A stretch of DNA of 64,000 nucleotides. Source: Streptomyces avidinii (GTDB taxonomy: Bacteria; Actinomycetota; Actinomycetes; Streptomycetales; Streptomycetaceae). Shown in pieces: positions 52,327 to 61,317 of this stretch (the stretch's first letter is position 1; each line of letters starts with the position of its first letter). The notes under the pieces were generated by a model, which saw nothing but the letters and a program-made list of their open reading frames with translations, ran no database searches and was not told the origin of the DNA. Location of the stretch: NCBI RefSeq assembly GCF_014650695.1, contig NZ_BMVL01000001.1, forward strand, positions 735,075 through 799,074, given 5' to 3'. The translations under genes and the position numbers were made by a program.

Positions 52327-53673
52327 TTACGCCTCGTCCTCCTCGTCCTGCGGGCGCTTGCGGAGCAGCAGCACCACGAGCCCTCCCAGGACCACCAGGC
52401 CCACCGCCAGGGAGGCGATGACCGGCGTGGCCGCCGAGCTGCCGCTGGTCGCCAGCCGCTCCTCGTCCGGGGAGGGCGTCGGGACAGCCGCGGACTGCGT
52501 GCCCATCGCCTCGACCGTCGAGCCGGCGCCCGCGTCCTCGGTGGTGCCCGAGGCCGCGCCCTCGGTCGTGCCGACCCCCGTCGCCGGGGGCTGGGGCCAG
52601 ACGGCCATGGCCGTGGCGGCGGCCGCGGACTCGCTGGAGCCGGCCACGATCTGCGCCTGCATCGGCAGCTCACCGGTGAAGACCCGGCCGACCGGCACCT
52701 TGGTCGCGCCCTGGACGGTGACCGAGGCCGTCCCGTCGGGGGTGCCCGCGGGCACCTCGAAGTACAGCCGGCTCCCATTCACCGCGGTGGTCAGGGGCTG
52801 CCCCTCGGCGTCCACCACCCGCACCCCCATGGCGACGGCCGCCGCGTCCGGGATCACCGACACGCTCCGCGCCCCGGTGCGCACGGTCACCGGGCCGAGC
52901 CGGGTGCCCACCGCCCCGGACACGTCCCCCGGGTCCAGCCCGAGCGAGGCCGAGGGCTCGGGGAGCTGCCCCGCCGCGCGCTGCAGATAGTCGGCCAGCT
53001 TCTCGGCCGCCGGGTCCGTGGCCTCCACGTTCACCCCGTCCGCCAGCCGCCAGATCGCCACCTGGGTGCCGGCCGCCGCGCTCTCCGCCGTGAGGGCCCC
53101 GGCCCCGGCTGCCTTGGCGAGGTCGGCCAGATCGTTCAGCTGCGGGTAGGAGTGCTCCAGGACCCAGCGGATCCGGCCCGCCTCCCGGTTCCCGGCGAGC
53201 GGGCTGCGGCTCCAGCCGCTCTCGGTGTACCGGGCCTGCGGCTGGGCGTTGCCCGTGACGCCCACCCCGTACGTCTGGAGCATTCCGCCGCCGTCGACCC
53301 GCATCTCGTAGAGCCCGGCCGGGATCTGCCGGACCGACCCGTCCCCGGAGCGCAGGACCGCCTGCCCGTACGTCTTCAGTCCGTCCAGCACGGCGCTCGC
53401 ACCCTCGGGCGACCTGGGGGCGGCCGGGCCGGAGTCGGCGGCCGCCCGCGCTCCGGGCGCGGCGGCGAGGGCCGCGGCCAGCAGGGCCACCGCCAGCGGC
53501 CGGCGCGCGGAGCCCCGTCCCGCCGCAGCGGGTTCGGGACAAGGAGGCGCGAGGACAGGAGCGAAGGCAGGAGCAGCGGCAGCGACAGGAGCAGTGGCGG
53601 GAGCGGCCGGAGGAGTCGGCGCAGCCGCAGGAGCGGAACGAGGAGCGGAGGATGCGGGAACGGCAATCGACAC
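52327..53673 (-). CDS. Thioester-domain-like surface protein with degenerate sorting signal
   Basis: 448 residues from GTG 53673. A 52-residue Pro/Ala extension precedes the signal peptide (SARRPLAVALLAAALAAAPGARA). The body resembles Streptomyces thioester (TED/TQXA) proteins: QTYGVGVTG, ARYTESGW, WVLEHSYPQL and GTQVAIWRLADG, where the Gln of the thioester partner motif (TQxA) is kept but the expected Cys (normally in YCIDL) is Gly. Two Ig-like segments follow. The C-terminus is LATSGSSA, then VIASLAVGLVVLGGLVVLLL and RKRPQDEEDE, a membrane anchor with an LAxTG-like site in which Ser replaces Thr. It is probably a surface protein unable to form a thioester. Confidence 0.75.
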   Translation of the reverse strand: MSIAVPASSAPRSAPAAAPTPPAAPATAPVAAAAPAFAPVLAPPCPEPAAAGRGSARRPLAVALLAAALAAAPGARAAADSGPAAPRSPEGASAVLDGLKTYGQAVLRSGDGSVRQIPAGLYEMRVDGGGMLQTYGVGVTGNAQPQARYTESGWSRSPLAGNREAGRIRWVLEHSYPQLNDLADLAKAAGAGALTAESAAAGTQVAIWRLADGVNVEATDPAAEKLADYLQRAAGQLPEPSASLGLDPGDVSGAVGTRLGPVTVRTGARSVSVIPDAAAVAMGVRVVDAEGQPLTTAVNGSRLYFEVPAGTPDGTASVTVQGATKVPVGRVFTGELPMQAQIVAGSSESAAAATAMAVWPQPPATGVGTTEGAASGTTEDAGAGSTVEAMGTQSAAVPTPSPDEERLATSGSSAATPVIASLAVGLVVLGGLVVLLLRKRPQDEEDEA

Positions 53674-53741
53674 AGTCTTCCCCTTCGGGCCAAAGACCCT
53701 GGTGCCCGTGAGTACCGGGGAATCCTATCGGGCTCGAACAC

Positions 53742-54149
53742 TCAGACCACCGCCGCCTTCTGAGTGTCCATCAGTGGCGTGTCCGTCCGGACCACTCGCC
53801 GGAAGGCGGCCGTACCGCGGTTCAGGTCGTGTCCGATGGCCGTGGCGTCGATGTCCGCCGAGAACCAGCGGTTGCCCTCCCCGTCGGGCGGGTCCTCCCG
53901 CACGCGCAAGCGCCCGTGCACCACCAGCGGCTCGCCGACCGATACGGATCCGGCGAGGTTCACCGCGAGTGTCCGGCGCGCCCAGACCGTGTAGAAGCTG
54001 GTGCTCCCATCGATCCAGGTGTCCTTGCGGCGGTCGAAGTACCTCGGCGTGACCGCGAAGCGGAACCGCGCCGCCGGGCCGTTCACCGTCTCCTTGTAGT
54101 CGATCTGCGTCGCCACACAGCCCACCAGCGTCACCTGGGTGTCGTACAT
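53742..54149 (-). CDS. ssbB: Single-stranded DNA-binding protein, SsbB type
   Basis: 135 residues. An OB fold starts MYDTQVTLVGCVATQIDYKE, with FRFAVTPRYFDRRKDTW and FYTVWARRTLAVN. There is no acidic C-terminal tail of the DDDIPF kind seen in the main SSB, which fits the shorter SsbB paralogue. In S. coelicolor SsbB is tied to chromosome segregation in sporulation. GGGGAGGG precedes ATG 54149. It follows the two dynamin-like genes on the same strand with a 123-base spacer that carries a perfect dyad. Confidence 0.85.
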   Translation of the reverse strand: MYDTQVTLVGCVATQIDYKETVNGPAARFRFAVTPRYFDRRKDTWIDGSTSFYTVWARRTLAVNLAGSVSVGEPLVVHGRLRVREDPPDGEGNRWFSADIDATAIGHDLNRGTAAFRRVVRTDTPLMDTQKAAVV

Positions 54150-54176
54150 CCCGGCCGCCCTCCCCCGTGGTTCCCA

Positions 54177-54198
54177 CCCGTACGGTCATCCGTACGGG
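54177..54198. promoter_or_regulatory. Perfect 9-base dyad upstream of ssbB
   Basis: CCCGTACGG (54177-54185), TCAT, CCGTACGGG (54190-54198). A third related TTCGTACGGA lies at 54201-54210. It begins 28 bases upstream of the ssbB start, so it may be an operator or a leader hairpin. Confidence 0.5.
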
Positions 54199-54272
54199 CC
54201 TTCGTACGGACCGTCCGCACGAGGTACGAACCATGCTGGGGCAGGCCGCGGTCTCCCGCTCCGGCCTGTGGA

Positions 54273-56111
54273 TTACTGACGGGTTGTGGACAACTTGCTC
54301 CCCCCTGCGGCCACCGTGGCGTACTGCTCCCGCACCTCCCGGTAACGCAGCAGCTCCGCCGCCACCGGTTCCAGCACCCGGGCCCGCCCGCATCCGGCCG
54401 CGGCCTGCCGCAGTTTGCGCTCCGCGTCCTGCCCGTAGCGCCGGGCCGGGCCCCGGGCGGCGATCGAGCAGGACCACTCCACGAGCGGCCCGCCGATGAT
54501 GCCCGCCACCATCAGCAGCACGGGCGGCAGCAACCTCGGTTCGAGGACCCCGACGATCTGCCCGACCAGCCACAGTCCGCCGAAGATCTGCAGCAGGGTC
54601 ATGGCCGCCTGCGTCAGCACCGCCGCCGGCCACCACTTGGGGCGCGGCGGTCTGGCACTCGGCACCGCGAACGCCGCGCCGAGGGTCACCGCGATCTCGT
54701 CCAGCGCCTCCGGAAGCCGGTCGGCGCCACGCACCGCGGTCTCCCGGACCGCCTGCGCCCACGGCTCGGGCAGCCCGGAGACCGCCTCGTCGGCGACCGC
54801 CCGTACGGCCTGCTCCACCCGCTGGCGCGCGGTCACCTCCTCCTCGACGGGGGCCTGCGCGACCGCCGGGCCGCGACCGCCGATCGCCGCCAGGGCGGCC
54901 AGACCCGCCAGGGTGCGCGGCGCGCGCCGGCCCTCGTACCAGCGCCACAGCCGCAGCCACGGCGTCCCGCACGCCTTCCCCGCATTGCGCCGCCACGCGC
55001 GCTCGGCGGCGAGTCCGGCCGCGTACGCCCCGACCGCCTCGGCGAGCCGGTCCTCGAACTCGGCGCGCGCCGCCTCCCCGATCTCCGGCCCGGCGTGCCC
55101 GTCGGCCACGTACAGCGGGCGCAGGCGTGCGGCCGCACGGTCGACGTCGGCGGAGATCCGGCGGGTGGCCGCGCCCTTCTCCTGGGTGAACTGTCCGAGG
55201 AGCTCGCGCAGTTCCCCGACGCCCTCCCCGGTGAGTGCGGACAGCCCGAGGACGGTGGCGCCGGGCTCGCCGTGCTCGCCGAGGGCGATCCCGTCGTCGT
55301 CGAGGAGCCGGCGGAGGTCGTCCAGTACGAGATCGGCGGCCTCTCCGGGCAGCCGGTCCACCTGGTTCAGGACGACGAAGGTGACCTCCGCGTGCCCGGC
55401 GAGCGGTCGCAGGTACCGCTCGTGCAGGACGGCGTCCGCGTACTTCTCCGGGTCCACCACCCACACCACGGCGTCGACCAGCGCCAGTACGCGGTCCACG
55501 TGGTCCCGGTGTGCGCCGACCGCCGAGTCCAGGTCGGGCAGGTCGACGAGGACCATGCCGCGCAGCGCCTCCGCCTCCGAGGTCTCGCGGGGGCGGCGGC
55601 GCAGCCGGCCCGGGATCTCCAGCCGGTCCAGCAGTCCGGCGGCCCCGTCCGACCAGCTGCACGCGATGGGGGCGGCGGTGGTCGGGCGGCGCAGGCCCAT
55701 TTCGGAGATCTGCACACCGGCGAGTGAATTGAACAGAGTGGACTTGCCACTTCCGGTGGCTCCGGCGATGGCGACGACGGTGTGCTGGGGCGACAGCCCG
55801 CGACGCGACGCCGCCTCGTCCAGGACCCGCCCCGCCTCGGCGAGGGTCTTGCCGTCGAGCCTGGTCCGGGAGAGGCCGACCAGTTGGCGCAGCGCGTCGA
55901 GGCGCAGTCGCAGGGCCTGCCCCTCGGGGCTGAGCGGGGGCGCGGTCGACTTGCCGCCGTCGCTGCCGGCGCCCGAGACGGCCCGGACGAGCGCGTCGTC
56001 GTTCTCGTCGCCCCCGTCGTCCTCCTCGCTCCCGTCGACGGCCCGGGGGCGCGAGCGCGCGATGAGTCCGTCGTCCCAGCGGTCGTCGGTGCGGTCGGTC
56101 AGGGCGGTCAC
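54273..56111 (-). CDS. dynB: Dynamin-like GTPase (second of pair), with membrane helices
   Basis: 612 residues from GTG 56111, with GGAGAGG upstream and a four-base gap after dynA. The G1 motif is GATGSGKSTLFNSLAG, G3 LVDLPDLDSAVG and G4 VLNQVDRL. Long helices follow, with two hydrophobic segments near residues 500-550 (WLVGQIVGVLEPRLLPPVLLM). The gene order and pair of GTPases match the DynA/DynB proteins of Streptomyces, which stabilise FtsZ rings at sporulation septa. Which copy corresponds to DynA or DynB is inferred from the membrane segments. Confidence 0.7.
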   Translation of the reverse strand: MTALTDRTDDRWDDGLIARSRPRAVDGSEEDDGGDENDDALVRAVSGAGSDGGKSTAPPLSPEGQALRLRLDALRQLVGLSRTRLDGKTLAEAGRVLDEAASRRGLSPQHTVVAIAGATGSGKSTLFNSLAGVQISEMGLRRPTTAAPIACSWSDGAAGLLDRLEIPGRLRRRPRETSEAEALRGMVLVDLPDLDSAVGAHRDHVDRVLALVDAVVWVVDPEKYADAVLHERYLRPLAGHAEVTFVVLNQVDRLPGEAADLVLDDLRRLLDDDGIALGEHGEPGATVLGLSALTGEGVGELRELLGQFTQEKGAATRRISADVDRAAARLRPLYVADGHAGPEIGEAARAEFEDRLAEAVGAYAAGLAAERAWRRNAGKACGTPWLRLWRWYEGRRAPRTLAGLAALAAIGGRGPAVAQAPVEEEVTARQRVEQAVRAVADEAVSGLPEPWAQAVRETAVRGADRLPEALDEIAVTLGAAFAVPSARPPRPKWWPAAVLTQAAMTLLQIFGGLWLVGQIVGVLEPRLLPPVLLMVAGIIGGPLVEWSCSIAARGPARRYGQDAERKLRQAAAGCGRARVLEPVAAELLRYREVREQYATVAAGGSKLSTTRQ

Positions 56112-56115
56112 CGCG

Positions 56116-57741
56116 TCACCTCTCCTTCTGCAGTACGGACAGCGCGGCAATCAGCTCGGCCTGTGGTTCCGGGGTCACCTCGAGCGCCTCCAGCGGGGCG
56201 AGCCGGCGGTTGCGTTCGGCGCGCAGCACCTGGTCGAGGTGGTCGCCGACCAGTTCCCCGCCCCGGTCGCGCAACCTCAGGGCGGCCTGCGCGCCGATCC
56301 GTTCGGCGAGCTTCTCCCCGGCGGGCCGGGCCCGTTTGCCGCCGAGGAGGGCGGCGACGAGGAGGGCGGCGACGCCGTCGGGGTCGGGTGCGGGCTGCTT
56401 GTCGAGCTTGCCCACCTCCTCCTCGGCGAGCTCCTCCAGGACCCGCCGCCACCGGCGTACGGCCATGCCGATGCGTTCGCCCGCCTCCCGGTCGGGCGCG
56501 GGCAGTGCGACCGCACCGGCGGCCGGTTCGCGCCGCCAGGCCTCGGCGATCCGCTCGTCGGCGGCGGCGACGGCGCACTGGAGGAGCGCGGCGAGGGATT
56601 CGGCGAGCGAGTCCAGCAGTTCGTCGGCGCTGGTGTCGAGCGGGTAGCCGCGCCACCGGGTCAGGGCGTCCCCGGCCAGTACGGCGCCGTGGTCGAGCCG
56701 GTTCCGGACCCGTTTGCCCTCCCGTTTGTACGCGTCCTCGACGGCCGAGGTCAGCCGTACGGCGGCGGCGTGCTGGGCGGCTACGGCGGAGGCGAGCTCC
56801 GGCATCCGGCGCCCGAGGGAGTCCAGCGCGCCGAGCGCGGTGCGCCCGACGGCGTACTGCCGAGCGGCCGGATCCTGCGCGTGGTGGGCGAGCCAGGCGA
56901 ACAGCGGGGCGACGGCACTGGCCGGCAGCAGCCCGCCCCCGCCCGCGGACTCGGGCAGTTCCGGAACGGTGAACCGCGGTACGTCGCCCAGCCCGGCCTT
57001 GGTGAGCAGCGCCCCGTACTGCCGCGAGACCTCGGTGAGCACCTGGTGCGGGACCCGGTCGAGGACGGTGACGAGGGTGGCCTTGTACTGCTTCGCGGTG
57101 CGCAGCAGGTGCCAGGGGACGGCGTCGGCGTACCGCGAGGCGGTGGTGACCATCACCCAGACGTCGGCGGCGCAGATGAGTTCGGCGGCGAGGGTCCGGT
57201 TCTCGACCACCAGGGAGTCGATGTCGGGCGCGTCGAGGATGGCCAGGCCGCGCGGCAGGCTGGAAACGGTCTCGATCCGCATCTCGCGGGTCGCATGGGT
57301 GTTGGCCGGTCCGCGATCGCGGAGCCGGGACCTGGCGGCGGGGGGCACCTCTTCTTCCTCGTGCGGCACCCAGACCCGCATCAGGTCGGGCAGTACACGC
57401 ATTCCGGCGAACCAGTGGTGGTCATCCGGATGGCAGACGAGCACCGGGGTGCGGGTGGTCGGGCGCAGCACCCCGGCTTCGCTGACCTGCCGGCCGACGA
57501 GGGAGTTGACGAGGGTGGACTTACCGGCCCCGGTGGACCCGCCGACGACGGCGAGCATCGGCGCCTCGGGCGCCTTCAGCCGGGGTACGAGGTAGTCGTC
57601 GAGCTGCGCGAGCAGCTCGGCTCTGGTCTGACGGGCGCGCGGAGCGCCGGGCAAGGGCAGCGGCAGACGCACGGACGCGACCCGGTCGCGCAGGGCGGAC
57701 AGGGCATCGAGCAGCTGAGGCCGAACATCCAAGGTCACCAC
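56116..57741 (-). CDS. dynA: Dynamin-like GTPase (first of pair)
   Basis: 541 residues from GTG 57741 (a second GTG follows). Motifs: G1 [20 protein letters not shown]2 TRTPVL (Thr), G3 [16 protein letters not shown]4 [10 protein letters not shown] (altered TKxD). The G domain is followed by helical stalk-like segments. It is the first gene of a unit with dynB and then ssbB, a locus for division and chromosome handling during sporulation. A TATAAG -10 box lies 37 bases before the start. The name is by gene order and family resemblance. Confidence 0.7.
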   Translation of the reverse strand: MVTLDVRPQLLDALSALRDRVASVRLPLPLPGAPRARQTRAELLAQLDDYLVPRLKAPEAPMLAVVGGSTGAGKSTLVNSLVGRQVSEAGVLRPTTRTPVLVCHPDDHHWFAGMRVLPDLMRVWVPHEEEEVPPAARSRLRDRGPANTHATREMRIETVSSLPRGLAILDAPDIDSLVVENRTLAAELICAADVWVMVTTASRYADAVPWHLLRTAKQYKATLVTVLDRVPHQVLTEVSRQYGALLTKAGLGDVPRFTVPELPESAGGGGLLPASAVAPLFAWLAHHAQDPAARQYAVGRTALGALDSLGRRMPELASAVAAQHAAAVRLTSAVEDAYKREGKRVRNRLDHGAVLAGDALTRWRGYPLDTSADELLDSLAESLAALLQCAVAAADERIAEAWRREPAAGAVALPAPDREAGERIGMAVRRWRRVLEELAEEEVGKLDKQPAPDPDGVAALLVAALLGGKRARPAGEKLAERIGAQAALRLRDRGGELVGDHLDQVLRAERNRRLAPLEALEVTPEPQAELIAALSVLQKER

Positions 57742-58063
57742 ATGCGAAGAATGCCCAATTTAGGACCATTTTTGAAGCTTATACGTCCTCTGCGCGCCGA
57801 CGGCGACTCCAGTGGGACATTCTGGGCACGACGGACGAGTGGGGCGCAGGCATAACGAGTGCACAACACCAAGGGCGACGCGGCGCAAAAGCGATGCGAG
57901 AATCGCACCTGCCTGCGATTATCGGGACCGCTTCACCGAACCTCCACATCGTGGCCCGCGAGTGAAGCAACCGGGACAAGGCAACCGGAGCCCTATCCTT
58001 GACCCGGCACGGACCTCAGCCCCACCCCCACCAGGGGCTCCAGGCCCACCAGGCCACCTTCCG
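57742..58063. other. Divergent spacer between dynA and the tRNA gene
   Basis: 322 bases with no gene. On the minus strand TATAAG at 57778-57783 is a good -10 box for dynA, in an unusually AT-rich patch (57751-57785). On the plus side TATCCT near 57993 could be the tRNA promoter. Nothing else was recognised. Confidence 0.6.
57778..57783 (-). promoter_or_regulatory. -10 box of the dynAB promoter
   Basis: TATAAG on the minus strand, 37 bases upstream of the dynA GTG. No matching -35 box was found, so the sigma factor is unknown. Confidence 0.4.
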
Positions 58064-58136
58064 GCCCCCGTAGCTCAGTGGATAGAGCAGGTGCCTTCTA
58101 AGCACTTGGCCGCAGGTTCGAGTCCTGCCGGGGGCA
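58064..58136 (+). tRNA. tRNA-Arg (anticodon UCU)
   Basis: 73 bases. Acceptor stem GCCCCCG (58064-58070) pairs with CGGGGGC (58129-58135). D stem GCTC/GAGC. Anticodon stem GGTGC/GCACT with loop CTTCTAA, anticodon TCT at 58097-58099, reading the rare codon AGA. T arm GCAGGTTCGAGTCCTGC. CCA is not encoded. A terminator follows at 58155. Confidence 0.95.
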
Positions 58137-58758
58137 CTCTTTCCGCACCACCCGAAGCCCTCCCCCGCGGAGGGCTTTCGTGCAGGTCGGAGCAGCCCAG
58201 GGAGCGCCTCGTAGCGGCACGGTAAGAGCCGATCCGCTCTCGGACGACGGCCGGCGACATCCGACGACGGCCGACGACGGGCCGTCCCCGCGCGGCCGGT
58301 TCCGGGCCCTTGCGTCAGCGGCCGCCCGCAACGCCGCGCTGTTCGGAACCACTTGGGGTGCGGGTCGGCGTGCGGGCAGGGATGAACCACGGATCACCGT
58401 GCGCGGCTCGGCCGGTGGGGCCACGATCACGGCCGACAGCGGGGGCCACGGATGCTCGCGGGGCACCCATCTCGCGCTGCCCCGAGGGGATTTCGGCAAC
58501 CTTCCGGGCCGCATCGTCGTCGTGTCCGCCAGGACCGGACCGGCGACGGTACATCGTCACGGAGGCGGGCCGGAGGGGCGGCGGGGCCTGTTCGACCGCG
58601 ACGCGGAGGGCACGGTCGTGGGCGTTGGCCTCGCTTGCCGGCTCTTCGGGCGGGGCCCCCGTCCCGTCCTGACCGACTTGCGGGAAGGCCGGGGATGCGG
58701 TTGCGTCGAAGGAGGTGGTACGTGGTTTCCGTCTCCCCTGGTTTGGGGGTGAGCCATC
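58137..58758. other. 622-base intergenic region after the tRNA
   Basis: It holds the tRNA terminator (58155-58178), a degenerate GACGACGGCC repeat (58241-58283), and about 450 bases without a convincing gene. Several frames stay open because of GC content, but none has a family motif or a good start. The last 20 bases hold the ribosome site of the next gene. Confidence 0.5.
58155..58178 (+). terminator. Terminator of tRNA-Arg
   Basis: AAGCCCTCC (58155-58163), loop CCCGC, GGAGGGCTT (58169-58177) followed by T. It begins 19 bases after the mature tRNA end. Confidence 0.85.
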
Positions 58759-60036
58759 GTGCTGTTCACCCATCGCGCGGACGCCGGCGAGCAGCTCGCA
58801 CAGGCGCTCCGGCACCTGAAGGAGGAGGATCCCGTCGTACTGGGCCTGCCCCGCGGCGGAGTCCCGGTCGCCTACCGGGTGGCCCGCGCGCTCGGCGCCC
58901 CGCTCGATGTGATCGTCGTCCGCAAGCTCGGTGTCCCCCACCACCGCGAGCTGGGCTTCGGCGCGATCGGCGAGGGCGGCGTACGCGTCATCAGCGAGGA
59001 CATCGTCCGCGGCAGCCGGCTCCGCCCGCAGGACGTCGCGGAGGTCGAGCACGCCGAGGAGGCGGAGCTCGCCCGGCAGGCCCGCCGGTTCCGCGGGGAC
59101 CGTCCGCGGGTGCCCCTCGACGGCCGGACCGTGATCGTCGTGGACGACGGGATCGCGACCGGTGCCACGGCGGCGGCCGCGTGCGAGGTCGTCCGGGCGC
59201 AGGGTGCGGCGCGCGTGGTGCTGGCCGTTCCGGTGGCCCCGCCGGACGCGGTCGCGCGGCTGGGATCGGCCGCCGACGAGGTGGTGTGCCTCTCCACACC
59301 GCACGCCTTCCGCGCCGTCGGCGAGTGGTACCAGGACTTCTCCCAGACCCCCGACGAGGAGGTCGTCTTCCTGCTGGCGCGGGCCGCGGCCGATCCCCTC
59401 TCCCGCCCGCCGGTCCGGCCCACCGCGGTCGAGGTGGACGCCGGAGGCCTCACCCTGCCCGGGGACCTCGCCCTTCCGGAGGGCGCCGGGGCGGTCGTGG
59501 TGTTCGCCCACGGCTCCGGCAGCAGCCGCCACAGCCCCCGCAACCGGGCGGTGGCGGCGGAGCTCAACCGGGCGGGCCTCGGCACCCTGCTCCTCGACCT
59601 GCTCACGCCCGCCGAGGAGACCGATCGGGCCCATGTCTTCGACGTCGAGACGCTGGCCGGGCGGCTCGCCGACGCCACCGCGTGGCTGCGCGGGCGGGCG
59701 TCCCTGCCGATCGGCTGGTTCGGGGCGAGCACCGGAGCCGCGGCGGCGCTGTGGGCGGCGGCCGCGGACCCGGACATCGGCGCCGTGGTGTCCCGCGGCG
59801 GCCGACCCGACCTGGCCGGCCCGCGGCTGGCGGCCGTACGGGCCCCCACGCTGCTGATCGTGGGCGGCCGGGACACTACGGTCCTCGACCTCAACCGCCG
59901 GGCCCGGGGCGAGCTGCGCTGCGAGAACCGGTTGGAGGTCGTTCCGGGGGCCACCCACCTCTTCGATGAGCCGGGCGCCCTGGAGGAGGTGGCCGGCCTG
60001 GCCCGCGACTGGTTCACCCGCCACCTGACCCCGTGA
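58759..60036 (+). CDS. Phosphoribosyltransferase fused to dienelactone-hydrolase-like domain
   Basis: 425 residues from GTG 58759, with GGGGGTGAG upstream. Residues 1-210: a type I phosphoribosyltransferase with the PRPP-binding loop VIVVDDGIATGATAAA and LGLPRGGVPVAYRVA. Residues about 215-425: an alpha/beta hydrolase with FAHGSGSSRHSP (oxyanion region), nucleophile Ser in WFGASTGAAAAL, Asp in VGGRDTTV and His in GATHLFDE. This two-enzyme fusion occurs in several bacteria, but its reaction is not known. It precedes the sulfite-oxidase-like gene by 87 bases on the same strand, with a 7-base repeat in between. Confidence 0.88.
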   Translation: MLFTHRADAGEQLAQALRHLKEEDPVVLGLPRGGVPVAYRVARALGAPLDVIVVRKLGVPHHRELGFGAIGEGGVRVISEDIVRGSRLRPQDVAEVEHAEEAELARQARRFRGDRPRVPLDGRTVIVVDDGIATGATAAAACEVVRAQGAARVVLAVPVAPPDAVARLGSAADEVVCLSTPHAFRAVGEWYQDFSQTPDEEVVFLLARAAADPLSRPPVRPTAVEVDAGGLTLPGDLALPEGAGAVVVFAHGSGSSRHSPRNRAVAAELNRAGLGTLLLDLLTPAEETDRAHVFDVETLAGRLADATAWLRGRASLPIGWFGASTGAAAALWAAAADPDIGAVVSRGGRPDLAGPRLAAVRAPTLLIVGGRDTTVLDLNRRARGELRCENRLEVVPGATHLFDEPGALEEVAGLARDWFTRHLTP

Positions 60037-60072
60037 CCGCGAAAGGTGACCCGTGACCGGTGACCCGTGACC
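60026..60072 (+). repeat. GTGACC repeat between the PRT-hydrolase and oxidase genes
   Basis: GTGACC occurs at 60033, 60046, 60053, 60060 and 60067, mostly with a 7-base period. It overlaps the end of the upstream coding region and the possible start region of the next gene. Confidence 0.8.
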
Positions 60073-60123
60073 CGTGGAAGGCAGCAGTGGCGCGGCAGCA
60101 CCCGGACGCGCGACCATGAGGAG

Positions 60124-61305
60124 ATGGAACGGGCGAGGGATCAGGCGTCTGTGCAGGTCCCGGCCGGGGAACAGGTAGGGGAGCCGGTACCGGAGCAGGT
60201 GCGGGAGGTCAGCGCCCCGGGCCGGATCGCGGCGCCGGGCGAGGACATCGGCCCCGAGGAGCTGGCGCTCGCGGCCCGCAACCACGGCCTCCCGCTGGAA
60301 GCCCTGCGCTACGACGTCACGCCGCCCGGACTGCACTACGTCCTGGTCCACTACGACATACCCGCGGCCGACGCCGCCCGGTGGTCCCTCTCCGTCGGCG
60401 GCCTGGTCCGTACCCCGCTGTCGCTGGACCTCGCCGCCCTGCGCGCGTTCCCCGCGGTCACCCACCGCGTCACCATGGAGTGCGCGGGCAACGGCCGGGC
60501 CCGCCTCACCCCCCGGCCGGTCAGCCAGCCGTGGCTGGTCGAGGCGGTGGGCACCGCCGACTGGACGGGTGTTCCGCTGCGGCTCGTCCTCGCCGCGGCC
60601 GGGGTGCAGCGAGACGCCGTCGAGGCCGTGTTCACCGGCGCCGACCACGGGATCGAGCGGGGTGTCGAGCAGGACTACCGGCGCAGCCTGCCGGTGGCGG
60701 CCGCCACCGGGGACGATCCGGAGGTGCTGATCGCCTACGCGATGAACGGCCTGCCCCTGCCCCCGCAGCACGGTTTCCCGCTGCGGCTGGTCGTCCCCGG
60801 CTGGTACGGCATGGCGCACGTCAAGTGGCTGCGCGAGATCACCCTCGTCGACACCCCGTTCACCGGTTTCCAGCAGGCCGTGGCCTACCGGTACCGGCGG
60901 TCCGCCGACGATCCGGACGACCCCGGCGAGCCGGTCACCCTGATCGCGCCGCGCGCCCTGATGGTCCCGCCGGGCTTCCCCGACTTCATGACCCGCACCC
61001 GTGTCGTGCGCCCGGGCCCCGTACCGCTGGAGGGGCGGGCCTGGTCCGGCCACGGGGCCGTGGCCCGGGTGGAGGTGAGCGCCGACGGGGGCCGCTCCTG
61101 GGCCCGGGCCGAGGTCGCGCCGCCGCAGCCGCACCGGTGGGCGTGGCAGGCCTGGTCCTGCGTGTGGCCGGCCGCACCGGGCCGCCACACACTGACCGTC
61201 CGCGCCACCGACACCGAGGGCCGTACGCAGCCGCTCGAACAGCCGTGGAACCGGGGCGGCTTCGGCAACAACATGGTCCAGCAGGTCCCGGTCATGTGCT
61301 GCTGA
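60124..61305 (+). CDS. Sulfite oxidase-family molybdopterin enzyme
   Basis: 393 residues from ATG 60124; a GTG at 60067 would add 19 residues and cannot be excluded. The molybdopterin-binding region holds the catalytic Cys in HRVTMECAGNGRAR. The fold continues through GTADWTGVPLRLVL, YAMNGLPLPPQHGFPLRLVVPGWYG and the WLREI loop. The C-terminal Ig-like dimer domain (RVEVSADGGRSWARAE) is present. No Tat signal is seen, so the enzyme is probably cytosolic. It oxidises sulfite or a related substrate; no heme partner is adjacent. The end CC is unusual. Confidence 0.88.
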   Translation: MERARDQASVQVPAGEQVGEPVPEQVREVSAPGRIAAPGEDIGPEELALAARNHGLPLEALRYDVTPPGLHYVLVHYDIPAADAARWSLSVGGLVRTPLSLDLAALRAFPAVTHRVTMECAGNGRARLTPRPVSQPWLVEAVGTADWTGVPLRLVLAAAGVQRDAVEAVFTGADHGIERGVEQDYRRSLPVAAATGDDPEVLIAYAMNGLPLPPQHGFPLRLVVPGWYGMAHVKWLREITLVDTPFTGFQQAVAYRYRRSADDPDDPGEPVTLIAPRALMVPPGFPDFMTRTRVVRPGPVPLEGRAWSGHGAVARVEVSADGGRSWARAEVAPPQPHRWAWQAWSCVWPAAPGRHTLTVRATDTEGRTQPLEQPWNRGGFGNNMVQQVPVMCC

Positions 61306-61317
61306 GCGGCAGGAGCT

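Noticed and set aside
58180..58752. Possible 190-residue gene after the tRNA
   Set aside because: There is no ribosome site, its composition is like the other GC-driven frames, and no motif was recognised.
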